Positions 38,971 through 48,563 of a stretch of DNA of 64,000 bases are shown here, piece by piece. The stretch is from Caldilineaceae bacterium (GTDB taxonomy: Bacteria; Chloroflexota; Anaerolineae; Caldilineales; Caldilineaceae), in assembly GCA_020634815.1 (NCBI GenBank), contig JACKBA010000007.1, positions 111,672 through 175,671 of the forward strand. The letters run 5' to 3'. The notes beneath the pieces are model-generated. The model was not told the origin of the DNA and did no database searches. It was given only the letters and a program-made list of their open reading frames with translations. Numbering within the stretch: position 1 is the stretch's first letter; each line of letters opens with the position of its first letter. A program made the translations under genes and the position numbers.

Positions 38971-39792
38971 ATGCCAGATTTCGCCACCGACCCGACCTAT
39001 CTCGCCTACCAGTACGGCACATCGGAGAAACTACGCATCCGCCAGGAGGCGCACGAGCACTATAGCGAGCGCCCCAACGACTTCTTTGTGTGGGCGCTCG
39101 ACCTGCTCGACCTGCACCCTGGGCAACTGGTGGCCGATGTCGGCTGCGGGCCGGGCGCGTATCATGCCCTGGTCGCGACGGCCGGCTGCACGGCAATCGG
39201 CATCGACGCCTCGTACGGGATGATGCGCGATGTGGCGGCGCAGGCTACCCAGCAGCGGCTGACCGTCTGGCCCGTGCAGGCGAGCGCCGAACGGCTCCCG
39301 CTGGCTGACAGCAGCGTCGACCGGCTCATGGCCAACCACATGCTCTACCACGTACCGGACCAGGAAGCGGCGCTGGCCGAGATGCGCCGCGTGCTGAAGC
39401 CGGGCGGGCGCGTCATGCTGGCGACGAACGCCGAGGACGCCAACGACGTCTTCCATAACGCACACAGCGCGGCCGCGCAATCGCTCGGCTATGTCCCGAC
39501 GCCGCGCATGTCCAGCCGCTTCCATCTCGGCCACCTGGAGCTGGTGCAACGCTTCTTCCCAGGCGCGGAGGTGCACGTGCGCGAGGATGCCTTCCGCTTC
39601 CCCACGCTCGATGCCGCGCTGCGCTACTACGCCAGCGGCACCGTCGACGCCATCGAGCACGCGCCGCGCGACGGCAGCCACACAGCGCGGCTGTTGCCGT
39701 TGGTGGAAGCGCACCTGCGCGGCCAGATGGATGCCGGCGGCAGCCTGCGCGTGCCAAAAGCCGCGGGTTGTTTTGTGGCGATCAAGCAATAG
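38971..39792 (+). CDS. Class I SAM-dependent methyltransferase
   Basis: A 273-residue methyltransferase of the UbiE/Methyltransf_11 type. Motif I is VADVGCGPGAYH (about 55-66), strand 2 ends in GIDAS, motif II is LPLADSSVDRLMANHMLYHVPD and motif III VLKPGGRVMLAT. The C-terminal part has ASSRFHLGHL-like features of the substrate cap. It diverges from recJ, with only 65 bp between starts. The substrate cannot be told from sequence; such proteins often act on quinones, lipids or small metabolites. Confidence 0.87.
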   Translation: MPDFATDPTYLAYQYGTSEKLRIRQEAHEHYSERPNDFFVWALDLLDLHPGQLVADVGCGPGAYHALVATAGCTAIGIDASYGMMRDVAAQATQQRLTVWPVQASAERLPLADSSVDRLMANHMLYHVPDQEAALAEMRRVLKPGGRVMLATNAEDANDVFHNAHSAAAQSLGYVPTPRMSSRFHLGHLELVQRFFPGAEVHVREDAFRFPTLDAALRYYASGTVDAIEHAPRDGSHTARLLPLVEAHLRGQMDAGGSLRVPKAAGCFVAIKQ

Positions 39793-39847
39793 AGTATAGT
39801 AACGCTGCCCATTGACCGGTACCGCGCCGAATTGGATCGATTGACGC

Positions 39848-41263
39848 ATGTCCTCCACCATGGACCGCCTGCGCCGGCTGCACGGCCTGCGCCCACAAAA
39901 GAGCCAGCCCGAGCTGACCTACACGCCCATCGACGATGACGGCGAGCCGCTTGTCGCGCGCCCGGCGCCGCGCCGCGGCTCGCTGGAGGAGTTGGTGCCC
40001 GGCGCCGTGGTCGAGAACGCGGCCGGTCGCTGTTATGTCAGCACGACCGCCGTGCCGCTAGACGACGTGCGCGGCGGCAGCCGGCTCAGCCAGGCCATCG
40101 GCGTCGCGCCGGCTACGCTGGCGCCCTTCCACCCCGACCTCGCGCTCGATGCCATCGACGACCTGGCCGGCGCGGCTTTCGTCGACACGGAGACGACGGG
40201 GCTGGGCGGCGGCGCAGGCGTGTACGCGTTCATGGTGGGGGTGGGGACGTTTGAGGCGTGGGATGGGGAATTGTCAACGGTCAATGGTCAATGGTCAATG
40301 GTCGATGATGAGACATCTGACCCCACGCACTTTGTTGTGCGGCAGTTCTTTATGCGGCATCCAGGGGAAGAAGCAGCGTTGCTTGCGGCGGTAGCGAGTA
40401 TCGTGAATGGCAGGCGGCTGGCGGTCACCTTCAACGGCCGCGGCTTCGACCTGCCGCTCCTGCGCACGCGCTACCGGCAGAACCGCCCGCTCTTGCCCGA
40501 AGGCGAGCGTAGGGTGGCGCTGTTCGAGGAAGGCGGGTCCCACCTCGACCTGCTGCTGCCGGCGCGGCGGCTGTGGCGCAAGCGGCTGCAAAGCTGCCGG
40601 CTCATCAACCTGGAACAGATGATCCTCGGGCTGGCGCGCAACGAGGATGACGTGCCGGGTTCAATGATTCCCCAGCTTTATGTCGATTACGTGCGCACGC
40701 AGCAGGCCGGCGAAATGCAGCGCGTCTTCTATCACAACCGCGAGGACATCGTCTCTATGGTGTCGCTGGCGCAGCGGCTGGTGGAGGCCTACGCCGCGCC
40801 GCTGGACGAATCGTGCGACCTGTACGCCGAGGACCTGCTGTCGCTGGCGGCGTGCCATCTGCGCAGCGGCGACACGTTGCGCGCCGAACGCGCCCTTACG
40901 CGGGCGGCGGCAACCGCCGATCACGACGACACACGGGCGGAGATCTACGCGCAGTGGGCGGGTCTGCTCAAGCGGCAGGAGCGCTGGCAGGAGGCAGCCG
41001 AGGTGTGGCAGCTTTGGCTCAGTTCGGTGCCGGGCGCCGACGCCACACCCTTTGTGGAACTTGCCAAGTATTGCGAATGGCGGACAGGCGACCTGGAGCA
41101 GGCGGAGATGTGGGCGGCGTGGGCGCTGCACACGGTCGAGGCGGCGCCCGTCTACCAGCGCGTGCCGGGGCAGTTGGCCGATCTTCAGCACCGGCTGGCG
41201 CGGATCCGGCGCAAGCGAGCAGGGGGCAGCGAGTCACAAGGGGCGAGTTCGGAGAATTGTTGA
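39848..41263 (+). CDS. RNase H-fold exonuclease-like protein (YprB type) with internal heptamer repeat
   Basis: A 471-residue protein. The central domain (about 105-320) is a DEDD/RNase_H_2 exonuclease with first acidic pair in FVDTETTGLG, a middle motif in TFNGRGFDLPLLRTRY and a late motif HNREDIVSM. The C-terminal 140 residues form TPR-like helices. This matches YprB-type putative exonucleases. Between residues 142 and 155 the segment STVNGQWSMVDDE is encoded by a tandem 7-bp repeat (40274-40308) that recurs in intergenic DNA, so this loop is an insertion relative to the family core. The stop codon is provided by another repeat (41256-41289). No ribosome site is obvious before 39848. Confidence 0.82.
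   Translation: MSSTMDRLRRLHGLRPQKSQPELTYTPIDDDGEPLVARPAPRRGSLEELVPGAVVENAAGRCYVSTTAVPLDDVRGGSRLSQAIGVAPATLAPFHPDLALDAIDDLAGAAFVDTETTGLGGGAGVYAFMVGVGTFEAWDGELSTVNGQWSMVDDETSDPTHFVVRQFFMRHPGEEAALLAAVASIVNGRRLAVTFNGRGFDLPLLRTRYRQNRPLLPEGERRVALFEEGGSHLDLLLPARRLWRKRLQSCRLINLEQMILGLARNEDDVPGSMIPQLYVDYVRTQQAGEMQRVFYHNREDIVSMVSLAQRLVEAYAAPLDESCDLYAEDLLSLAACHLRSGDTLRAERALTRAAATADHDDTRAEIYAQWAGLLKRQERWQEAAEVWQLWLSSVPGADATPFVELAKYCEWRTGDLEQAEMWAAWALHTVEAAPVYQRVPGQLADLQHRLARIRRKRAGGSESQGASSENC
40274..40308. repeat. Heptanucleotide tandem repeat inside a coding sequence
   Basis: TCAACGG (40274), three TCAATGG (40281, 40288, 40295) and a decayed TCGATGA (40302) follow without gaps. Five units of the same heptamer in reverse complement occur at 47498-47532 in an intergenic element. 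Because 7 is not a multiple of 3, gain or loss of one unit shifts the frame of the exonuclease-like gene. Confidence 0.85.
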
Positions 41264-41289
41264 TGGGTGATTGCTGATTGTTGATGGCT
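41256..41289. repeat. TTGTTGATGG/GATTGCTGATTG repeat fragment
   Basis: A short tract of TTGTTGATGG and GATTGCTGATTG words, like the centre of the element at 34741-34800. It supplies the TGA stop of the exonuclease-like gene. Confidence 0.55.
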
Positions 41290-41414
41290 GGCCGGGGTGG
41301 GCGGCGCATGGCTACTCCGGTGAGTAGATTGATACACACTGACAACACTGCCAACACATCATTTTTGCAGAATTGGGTTCCATCGGATTGCAAGCAAGAA
41401 CGGAGGAAAATCGC

Positions 41415-41801
<387 letters not shown>

Positions 41802-41835
41802 TCGACCGGGCGCCTGTCTCGAAGGTGATTGCATG

Positions 41836-41881
41836 AAAAGCGCGAAACGCACGCAGGATTTCCCGCCCGTTTCGCGCTTTT
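41836..41881 (+). terminator. Intrinsic terminator after the SCP2 gene
   Basis: A 13-bp stem (41836-41848 with 41869-41881) with a 20-nt loop ends in a run of T (41878-41882), a good rho-independent terminator on the plus strand. Confidence 0.85.
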
Positions 41882-41917
41882 TCTTGTCCGGCGAGGATTC
41901 ACACAAACGAGGTTGAT

Positions 41918-43081
41918 ATGTGGTATTACTCTTCTCCTTTCGTCGTCTTTGGCGATGAAGCCCTGTCACATCTGGAGCAACTGAGCGGCGAGCGCGCCCT
42001 GATCGTGACCGATGCCACGTTGGCGAAGCTGGGCATTGCCGGCCGCGTCGAGGAGGCGCTGCACAAGGCCGGTATGGAGACATGCCTGTTCGCCGAGGTC
42101 GAGCCGGAGCCCAGCCTCCAAACCGCCAAGCGCGGCGCGCAGGTCGCAGCCGAGTTTGCGCCGGATTGGATCGTCGGCCTGGGCGGCGGCAGCCCCATGG
42201 ACGCCTCCAAGGCGATCTGGGCAATGTACGAGCGGCCCGATCTCGACGCCACCGAAATCAACCCCATGATCACGCTGGGGCTGAGCAAAGCAAAGCTTAT
42301 CGCCATCCCCACTACGAGCGGTACGGGCAGCGAAGCCACCTGGGCGCTGGTGCTCACCGACACGGAGGAGAAGCGCAAGTTCAGCACGGGCAGCCGCGAG
42401 TTGGTACCGACGCTGGCCATCGTCGACCCGACGCTGACACAGGGTCTGCCCGCCCGCATCACTGCCGACACCGGGCTGGACGCGCTGACGCACGCCATCG
42501 AAGGCTATGTCACGACGTGGCACAACGACTTCTCCGACGGGCTCTGTCTCAAGGGCGCGCAACTGGTCTTCGACTATCTGGAGCGCGCGGTGCGCGACGG
42601 CAATGACCTGGAGGCGCGCGAGCACATGGGCAACGCCGCCACCATCGCCGGGCTGGGTTTTGGAAACTCCAACCTGGGGTTGGCGCACGCCATGGGGCAC
42701 AGCTTCGGCGCGCTCTTCAAGCAGCCGCACGGGCGTGCCGTAGCGCTCTACCTGCCCTATACGATCGATTTCACGACAAACGCCACGCTGGGGCGCTATG
42801 CCGACATTGCCCGCTTTATCGGCCTCACCGACAGCCGCGACGAAGAGGAGGGCGGCCGCATCCTGGCGGAAAAGGTGCGCGAACTGGCCCTGGCGGTGAG
42901 CCAGCCCCTGAGCATCGCCGAATTCGGTATCGACCGCGCCGATTTCCGCGAGATGCTGCCCAAGCTGGTCGAGTATGCCGAGCAGGATACCCAGTTCTTC
43001 ACGGCGCCACGCATCCCGGAAAGCGAGGAACTGGCGCAGATGTTCGAGTACGTCTACGAAGGGCGCCCCATCGACTTCTGA
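41918..43081 (+). CDS. Iron-containing alcohol dehydrogenase
   Basis: A 387-residue group III alcohol dehydrogenase. The NAD(P)-binding motif is GLGGGSPMDASKAI (about 88-101) and the substrate-side motif is PTTSGTGSEAT. Metal ligands are visible as Asp188 and His192 in GLDALTHAIEGY, His257 (in GLAHAMGHSFG) and His271 (in KQPHGRAVAL). These enzymes interconvert alcohols and aldehydes or ketones, for example ethanol, butanol or 1,3-propanediol. The exact substrate is not evident. It follows the SCP2 terminator and has its own terminator at 43129. Confidence 0.92.
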   Translation: MWYYSSPFVVFGDEALSHLEQLSGERALIVTDATLAKLGIAGRVEEALHKAGMETCLFAEVEPEPSLQTAKRGAQVAAEFAPDWIVGLGGGSPMDASKAIWAMYERPDLDATEINPMITLGLSKAKLIAIPTTSGTGSEATWALVLTDTEEKRKFSTGSRELVPTLAIVDPTLTQGLPARITADTGLDALTHAIEGYVTTWHNDFSDGLCLKGAQLVFDYLERAVRDGNDLEAREHMGNAATIAGLGFGNSNLGLAHAMGHSFGALFKQPHGRAVALYLPYTIDFTTNATLGRYADIARFIGLTDSRDEEEGGRILAEKVRELALAVSQPLSIAEFGIDRADFREMLPKLVEYAEQDTQFFTAPRIPESEELAQMFEYVYEGRPIDF

Positions 43082-43128
43082 TTACGCCGGAAAGTAGGCA
43101 GGTTCGGTCAAATGCCGGACAGAAAAGT

Positions 43129-43177
43129 GGGAACGACCGTGTATGATGGGCAGAGACCGGTCGTTCCCTTTCTTTTT
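43129..43177 (+). terminator. Intrinsic terminator of the iron alcohol dehydrogenase gene
   Basis: A 10-bp stem (43129-43138 with 43159-43168) and a 20-nt loop are followed by TTTCTTTTT. It lies in an open frame upstream of the next gene, which supports the later start of that gene at 43187. Confidence 0.8.
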
Positions 43178-43186
43178 GGTGACCCT

Positions 43187-44389
43187 ATGCGCAACTCCTT
43201 GAAACTGCTCGGCGCACTCGTCGTCTATGTTGCCCTGATCCTGCTCTTCATTGCCGCCGACAGCTTCTTGCCGCCACCCGTTACCGCGTTCTATACGGAC
43301 CCGGCGCCGCTTAGGCCGGGAAAGCCGGGCGATCTGCTGCGCGTGGCCGACTGGCCAGCGCCGCCCGGCATGCGCGCCTGGCGCATCCTCTATCGCTCGA
43401 CGGATGTCGACGGCCAGCCGGCGGCCGTCTCCGGCACTATCTTTGCCCCAGCAACACCGGCACCGAAGGGTGGCTTTCCCATGGTCGCCGTTGCGCACGG
43501 CACGTCGGGTATTGGCCAGTTCTGCGCGCCCAGCCTGTTGATGAATCCCAACCGCACTACCTTTCCCGACATGTTGTCCGGCCATGTAGCGCCCCTGGTG
43601 GAGGCTGGCTATGCCGTGGTCATGAGCGACTACGCAGGCATGGGCGCGCCGGGGCGCCCCTCCTATCTGGTCGGCGACACCGAGGGGAAGAATGTCCTCG
43701 ATGCCGCGCGCGTGCTCCAGCACTTTGCGCCGGTGCCGGTTCAGCAACCGTTTGTGGTGTGGGGGCATTCGCAGGGTGGCCACGCCGCTGCCTTTGCCGG
43801 CCAGCTTGCCGCCTCCTACGCCCCTGACCTGGATATTGCCGGCGTGGCGATGACGGCACCCGCCGCTGAACTCGGCCTGCTTGTCGATACAATCATGCGC
43901 ACCGACCATCAGGGCGCCGATACCGGTCTCGCCATGATGGTGGCCGGGGCGTGGAGTCGCGCCTATGCCGACGCACGGGCGGACGCGATCCTCACGAAGT
44001 CGGGGCTGAGCCGGCTGATCGACGTTGAAGGACGCTGCGTGTTTGGCGAAGTGAGCGCATTCAGCGATGCACCGCCGAGCACCTATCTCAAGGCCAACCC
44101 CGCGCGCACGCCCATCTGGCGCGAGTACATCGCACTCAACACGCCGGGGAGCCTGCCGACGAACGCGCCCATCCTGGTCATGCAGGGTGAGGCCGATGAA
44201 ATTGTGTTGCCATGGACGACCGATGCCTTCGTGCGCCGGCTCTGCCAGCTTGGCAACACCGTCAACTACAAGCGCTACGACGGCGCAACCCATTTCACCG
44301 TTGTCAAGCCGGCGCGCCCCGACCTGCTGGCATGGATGGCCGATCGCATCGCCGGCCGCCCCGCCCCGTCGATCTGCCGCACCAACTGA
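43187..44389 (+). CDS. Secretory lipase-like alpha/beta-hydrolase
   Basis: A 400-residue hydrolase of the secretory lipase (LIP) type. An N-terminal hydrophobic helix (residues 8-24) acts as signal anchor or uncleaved signal, so the enzyme would be outside the membrane. The nucleophile is Ser195 in VWGHSQGGHA, the acid probably Asp in MQGEADEIV and the His in DGATHFTV. Two Cys (GQFCAPS and DVEGRCVFG) may form a disulfide. The ATG at 43187 is chosen because the sequence before it is a terminator. It would cleave lipids or esters at the cell surface. Confidence 0.87.
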   Translation: MRNSLKLLGALVVYVALILLFIAADSFLPPPVTAFYTDPAPLRPGKPGDLLRVADWPAPPGMRAWRILYRSTDVDGQPAAVSGTIFAPATPAPKGGFPMVAVAHGTSGIGQFCAPSLLMNPNRTTFPDMLSGHVAPLVEAGYAVVMSDYAGMGAPGRPSYLVGDTEGKNVLDAARVLQHFAPVPVQQPFVVWGHSQGGHAAAFAGQLAASYAPDLDIAGVAMTAPAAELGLLVDTIMRTDHQGADTGLAMMVAGAWSRAYADARADAILTKSGLSRLIDVEGRCVFGEVSAFSDAPPSTYLKANPARTPIWREYIALNTPGSLPTNAPILVMQGEADEIVLPWTTDAFVRRLCQLGNTVNYKRYDGATHFTVVKPARPDLLAWMADRIAGRPAPSICRTN

Positions 44390-44551
44390 CACGCTGCCCA
44401 GCCGCTCACGCCCAACGCATCTGGCGCGCGGCCTGACCGGCTAGCCCGACCTTGCCCGCCGTCCCGGCGCATTCCCACCGCACGCCCTGGTTAACGAAAG
44501 ATAGTATCTTGCGCCGCATCCAGTAAAGCGGAAATCGGGGTAGCAGAATGT

Positions 44552-44586
44552 ACGAGGCAGCACAACGGTACATTGTGCTGCCTCGT
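44552..44586. terminator. Hairpin terminator between convergent lipase and binding-protein genes
   Basis: A perfect 14-bp stem (44552-44565 with 44573-44586) with a 7-nt loop lies between two convergent genes. A loose T-rich tail follows on the plus strand. The rest of the 297-bp gap (44390-44686) shows no other feature. Confidence 0.7.
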
Positions 44587-44686
44587 GGCTCTTGTGTAAT
44601 TTTGGTTCTTCCCTGTCACGCTCCGGTCCCGTTTTACCGGGACGCGTACGTGACTCGGCGGCCATGACCGCCGGGCGATGGGTTTC

Positions 44687-45955
44687 CTACTGTGGCGCCG
44701 CGATCTCCAGCTTCTTGATGATCTGATTGTTGTTCCAACTGTCGGCGTCGGATGCCTTCACCTGCAAGACAAAGTAGGTCGACTGAACCGGATCACCCTT
44801 TGCGTTGAAGGTGATAGAACCGGTGACGCCCGGGAACTCCTTCAGGCTGCGCAACGCGGTGGTAACCTGTGCGCGCGACGGCATGGCGCCGCCGTTCTCC
44901 TGGGCCGCCTGCTCGATAGACGCAACGCAGAGGCTCATCGCGTCGAAGGCCTGGGCCGTAAAGGGCTGCGACGGCTCGCCAAAGCGGGCCTCATAATCCT
45001 GCATGAACTGCTCGGTGGCCGGGTATTCGCTGGCCGGGCCGGCGATGGAAGTGTAGTGGAGATCGACCACTGCATCGCCGCCGAGATTGACCAATTCCGG
45101 ACTGTCCATGCCATCAGGGCCCATGAACTGAGCGGTGATCCCCTTTTCGCGGACCTGCTTGAAGAAGATACCACCCTGGCTGTAGACGCCGCCGAAGTAG
45201 ATGAGGTCCGGTGCGACGGCAAGGATCGGCGTGATGATGCTGTCGAAATTCGCCTGTTCCTCCGTGCCTTCAAAGCCGACCACCTGCATGCCGTTGCTCT
45301 CCGCAGCCTTGCGGAAGTACTCGGCAACGCCCTGACCGTAGGAGGTCTTGTCGTGAACAATGTAAACGCTCTTGACGCCAAGCTCTTCGCGTGCGAACTG
45401 TTCAGCCACGACACCCTGCACGTCATCACGGCCAACGACCCGGTTGATCTCCAGGTAGCCGCGGTCGGTGACCGTCGGGTTTGTCGATGAAGGCGAAATC
45501 ATGGACAGGTTGGCATTGTGATATTCTTCTGAGGCAGGAATCGTCACGCCGGAATTGAGATGGCCCACGACACACAGCACGGATGGATCCGCCACGATCT
45601 GCTTGGCGTTGGCCAGGCCGGTGTCGGCGCTGGCCTGGTCATCGTAGGGCACCAGTTCCACGCTGAAGCCCATCGCTTCCAGACCATCCTTTTGTTGCTC
45701 CAGTGCAAGCTGCGCCCCATTCTTCAGGGCGGTGCCCAGCGCCGACTGTGCGCCGCTCAAGGGCGACTGCGTGGCGATGCGAATTGACATACCGCCGTCG
45801 CCGCCAGTGACAGCGGCGGGCTGCTCCTCGGCGCTATCCGAGGCAGCAGGCTCGGTTTCAACAGCGGGGGCGGCTGCGGGTTCGGGCGCAGGGGCACAGG
45901 CGACGAGCAGTGCCGCGACGACGAGGAACACAACCAGCTTGTGAGAAAAACGCAT
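44687..45955 (-). CDS. ABC transporter substrate-binding lipoprotein, branched-chain amino acid (LivJ) type
   Basis: A 422-residue lipoprotein of the periplasmic-binding-protein type I (LivJ/Peripla_BP_6) class. The lipobox LVAC fixes Cys20, followed by a Pro/Ala/Glu linker. The binding fold shows QSPLSGAQSALGTALKNG, VVGHLNSGVTIPASEEYHN, SPSSTNPTVTDRGY and IVHDKTSYGQGVAEYF, the usual ligand-pocket segments. It would capture branched-chain or other amino acids, amides or urea outside the membrane. No LivHMGF transport genes follow here, so its permease is elsewhere or was lost. GGAAAGGGT lies before the ATG. Confidence 0.9.
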   Translation of the reverse strand: MRFSHKLVVFLVVAALLVACAPAPEPAAAPAVETEPAASDSAEEQPAAVTGGDGGMSIRIATQSPLSGAQSALGTALKNGAQLALEQQKDGLEAMGFSVELVPYDDQASADTGLANAKQIVADPSVLCVVGHLNSGVTIPASEEYHNANLSMISPSSTNPTVTDRGYLEINRVVGRDDVQGVVAEQFAREELGVKSVYIVHDKTSYGQGVAEYFRKAAESNGMQVVGFEGTEEQANFDSIITPILAVAPDLIYFGGVYSQGGIFFKQVREKGITAQFMGPDGMDSPELVNLGGDAVVDLHYTSIAGPASEYPATEQFMQDYEARFGEPSQPFTAQAFDAMSLCVASIEQAAQENGGAMPSRAQVTTALRSLKEFPGVTGSITFNAKGDPVQSTYFVLQVKASDADSWNNNQIIKKLEIAAPQ

Positions 45956-46226
45956 ACGTACCCTTTCCAGTTACAATTTAAGAAGAAGAATTGAGATACC
46001 AACTGCGCACGCCCTGGCGCGCCCTGCCATCGTCGTCGCTGGCAGGGCCAGAGTTCAATCTAGCAAATTGCATCGCACCGGCAAAGTGTCAAACGCATTC
46101 GAAAACAAAGGACATTTCGATTGATTGTCGAGTTTCCGCTTTTGGTTTCCTAGGCATTATGAATCCCTCATTCAATCCAAGAAGGCAGCCGAATACTGCC
46201 GAGTCACGCATTCAAGGAGATGGATT

Positions 46227-47387
46227 ATGCGCATTACCGCAATCACGCCCATGGTGCTAGGCACGCAGTGGCGCAATCTGGTCATCGTCAAGGTGGAGAC
46301 CGACGAGGGCATCATCGGCGTGGGTGAGAGCCGGCCGATCAACAAGGTCGACGCCGCCGTCGGCTATGTGAAGGATGTGGCCGACCGCTTTGTCATCGGG
46401 CTGGATCCCTTTGACATCGAGGTGCTGGTGCGGCGCTTGACGGTGGAGGACTACGGCCGGCCGGGCGAAATTGCCATGACCGGGCTGGCCATGATCGAGA
46501 TGGCGTGCTGGGACATCATCGGCAAGGCGCTCAACCAGCCCGTCTACCGGCTGCTGGGCGGGGCCGTACGCGAGCGCATCAAGGCGTATGGCAATGGCTG
46601 GTACACCGTCGAACGCACACCGGAGGAGTTCGCCGCGGCGGCAAAACGCGCCGTGGCCAAGGGCTACCGCGCGCTCAAGTTCGACCCATTTGGCGCCGGC
46701 TACTATGAAGCCGAACGCGCCGAGAAGCTGAAGACCATCGCCCTGGTGGAGGCGGTGCGCGATGCGGTAGGCCCGGATGTCGAGCTGCTCATCGAAATGC
46801 ACGGCCGCTTCAATCCAGTGACAGCCGTAGAGATGGCGCGCGCCCTGGCGCCCTTCCAGCCGAGTTGGTACGAGGAACCGGTGCCGCCGTCCAACATTCC
46901 GGCACTCAAGAAGGTGGCCGACGCCATTGCGCCGCTGGGCATCCCCGTGGCGACGGGCGAGCGCATCCACACCTTGCACGAATATCGCGACCTGCTCGAG
47001 TTGCACGCCGCCGACGTCATCCAGCCCGACATCGCCCACTTTGGCGGCCTCCTCAATACGAAGAAGCTGGCGGCGTGGGCAGATGTCTACTACGTGCTGA
47101 TGGCGCCGCACAACGTGGGCGGGCCGATTGCCACCGCGGCCGCGCTGCATCTCGCCGCGTGCACGCCCAATTTCAAGATCCAGGAAAACTTCAACGACTT
47201 CGACGAAGCCTACGTGCTGGAATCGGCGCCCGGTCTACCCAAGGTGACGGACGGCTCCTTCCCGCTGCCCACAGGCCCCGGGCTGGGCATCACCCTCGAC
47301 GAGGATGTCGTCGCCGCGCATCCCGAACAGCGCATCAACTTCAACCTCTTCAAAGAAGATTGGCACAAGCGCAAGGCGAGGATGTGA
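46227..47387 (+). CDS. Mandelate racemase/muconate lactonizing enzyme family sugar-acid dehydratase
   Basis: A 386-residue enolase-superfamily enzyme. AAGGAGA at 6 nt sets the ATG at 46227; an upstream in-frame start is dispensable. The capping domain (about 1-115) is followed by a barrel with RALKFDPFG, Mg ligands in LLIEMHGRFN, WYEEPVPP and VATGERIHT, and a catalytic His in MAPHNVGGPI, a pattern like galactonate or gluconate dehydratases (DgoD group). The likely reaction is dehydration of an acid sugar to a 2-keto-3-deoxy acid, which a kinase such as that at 48564 could phosphorylate. Its stop codon abuts a dispersed repeat. Confidence 0.85.
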   Translation: MRITAITPMVLGTQWRNLVIVKVETDEGIIGVGESRPINKVDAAVGYVKDVADRFVIGLDPFDIEVLVRRLTVEDYGRPGEIAMTGLAMIEMACWDIIGKALNQPVYRLLGGAVRERIKAYGNGWYTVERTPEEFAAAAKRAVAKGYRALKFDPFGAGYYEAERAEKLKTIALVEAVRDAVGPDVELLIEMHGRFNPVTAVEMARALAPFQPSWYEEPVPPSNIPALKKVADAIAPLGIPVATGERIHTLHEYRDLLELHAADVIQPDIAHFGGLLNTKKLAAWADVYYVLMAPHNVGGPIATAAALHLAACTPNFKIQENFNDFDEAYVLESAPGLPKVTDGSFPLPTGPGLGITLDEDVVAAHPEQRINFNLFKEDWHKRKARM

Positions 47388-47578
47388 GGGGGCGGTGACA
47401 AGATGAAGGGCATGACAAGGTGAGGGGTATGACAAGATGAGGGGATGAAGGGATGAGAGGGTGAGGGGATGACGGTCCACACTGCATTGACAATTAACCG
47501 TTGACCATTGACCGTTGACCGTTGACCGTTCATCTTGTCACCCCCTCATCCCCTCATCTTGTCATCTTGTCATCCCCC
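47384..47578. repeat. GATGACAAGATGAGGGG inverted repeat element with heptamer core
   Basis: The left arm (47384-47472) is built of GTGACAAGATGAAGGG, ATGACAAGGTGAGGGG and related words, the right arm (47531-47578) of CATCTTGTCA and CCCCTCATC words. Between them, 47498-47532 holds five tandem copies of the CCGTTGA/CCATTGA heptamer, the reverse complement of that inside the exonuclease-like gene at 40274. The element supplies the TGA ends of both the dehydratase gene (47385-47387) and the leftward membrane gene (47554-47556). Confidence 0.8.
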
Positions 47579-48309
47579 ACTCCTCCCATCTCCACCGGCC
47601 AGGTCTGGTAGAGGATCATCACCTTCTGCCAGATCTTGCGCGAGAGGCCATTGGTCAGCGACTCGATCTCGTCGACGGAGGCGAGCACGGCGTTGTCGTC
47701 AAGGTTCTGCACGTAGAGCGCGGCGAGTTTGCCGATGATGGCCAGCATCTCGCTGCAATAGTCGAGATAGCGCCCCAGTTCGTAGGCGGAAAGCGTGGGG
47801 CGCGGCGACGAGGCGGTTGCACTGCGCTGCGAGAGCACGCGGTCGGGATCCTTGGTGAGCTGGTGCATGTCGACGACGTGAGCGAGCGAGCGAAGCTGGT
47901 GCAGATCGGCCAGCGCCCGGCCGCGCTTGATACGCCGCTCCAGCGTGACCAGAAAGAAGAGCGCCGCGCCGATGAGGATGACGTCGTTGATCCCCGCCTC
48001 CAGCACCTGTACGAAGTCGAAGAAGCCAAAGCCGTCGGTGCGCAGTTCGACACGCAGCAGGGCGATGACAAGCAGCGCCACAATGAGCAAGACGAGCAAG
48101 ACATTGACCACGCGCACCCAGGCGATCGGTCGCGCCAGATCGGCGCTGTGCCCGGCCGACATCCGGGCCGTATCGAGCAACTGCTGCGCGACCCGATACA
48201 GGCCGGCCTCGGGGAAGCGTTCGCCGATGCGCTGGGCAAGTGTATCCGCGGTGGCGATCAGTTTGTCGGCGTCCAGGGCGCGGTAGGTATCGATGGGACG
48301 TGTACTCAT
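47554..48309 (-). CDS. Membrane protein of unknown function
   Basis: A 251-residue protein with two predicted transmembrane helices (about 65-88 and 105-125) flanked by soluble helical regions (TADTLAQRIGERF before, ELGRYLDYCSEMLAIIGKLAALY after). The ATG at 48309 is preferred because a TATAAT at 48348-48353 (minus strand) would overlap an upstream start at 48348. The last residues, GVGDDKMTR, and the stop are encoded by a dispersed repeat, so the native end has been replaced or extended. I do not recognise a family. Confidence 0.7.
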   Translation of the reverse strand: MSTRPIDTYRALDADKLIATADTLAQRIGERFPEAGLYRVAQQLLDTARMSAGHSADLARPIAWVRVVNVLLVLLIVALLVIALLRVELRTDGFGFFDFVQVLEAGINDVILIGAALFFLVTLERRIKRGRALADLHQLRSLAHVVDMHQLTKDPDRVLSQRSATASSPRPTLSAYELGRYLDYCSEMLAIIGKLAALYVQNLDDNAVLASVDEIESLTNGLSRKIWQKVMILYQTWPVEMGGVGDDKMTR

Positions 48310-48401
48310 GTGCCGATCCGGTGTTTGATGGGAAGAAGTTGCGCTCATTATACGGCAGCCGAGCCCGCTCGCCCACCAGGAGAAATCGCGCTGTACCTGT
48401 C

Positions 48402-48526
48402 AGATTGGAGATTGGAGATTCAGTAGTTCACGAATCCCACCGTAGTGACGACTTCAGTCGTTGGCTTCCCGCTGGAACGGCTGAAGCCGTCACTACAATC
48501 GTGAACTACCGAGATTGGAGATTGGT
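48402..48526. repeat. Composite inverted repeat, CGACTGAAGTCGTCACTAC family
   Basis: Two arms face each other: GTAGTTCACGA (48423-48433) pairs with 48499-48509 and a 21-bp block starting GTAGTGACGACTTCAG (48442) pairs with 48476-48496 at 19 of 21 positions. Direct repeats of AGATTGGAGATTGG lie on both outer sides (48403-48418 and 48512-48525). One arm recurs at 14512-14552. Confidence 0.75.
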
Positions 48527-48548
48527 GATGGGGGGCGGGGCGGGGGTG

Positions 48549-48557
48549 TGATATCAT
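48549..48557 (+). promoter_or_regulatory. Extended -10 promoter, leaderless start of the PfkB kinase gene
   Basis: TGA-TATCAT (48549-48557) matches an extended -10 element; the ATG at 48564 begins 7 bases after it. No -35 hexamer (the upstream is G-rich) and no ribosome site are seen, so a leaderless mRNA is likely. Confidence 0.55.
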
Positions 48558-48563
48558 CTGGGC

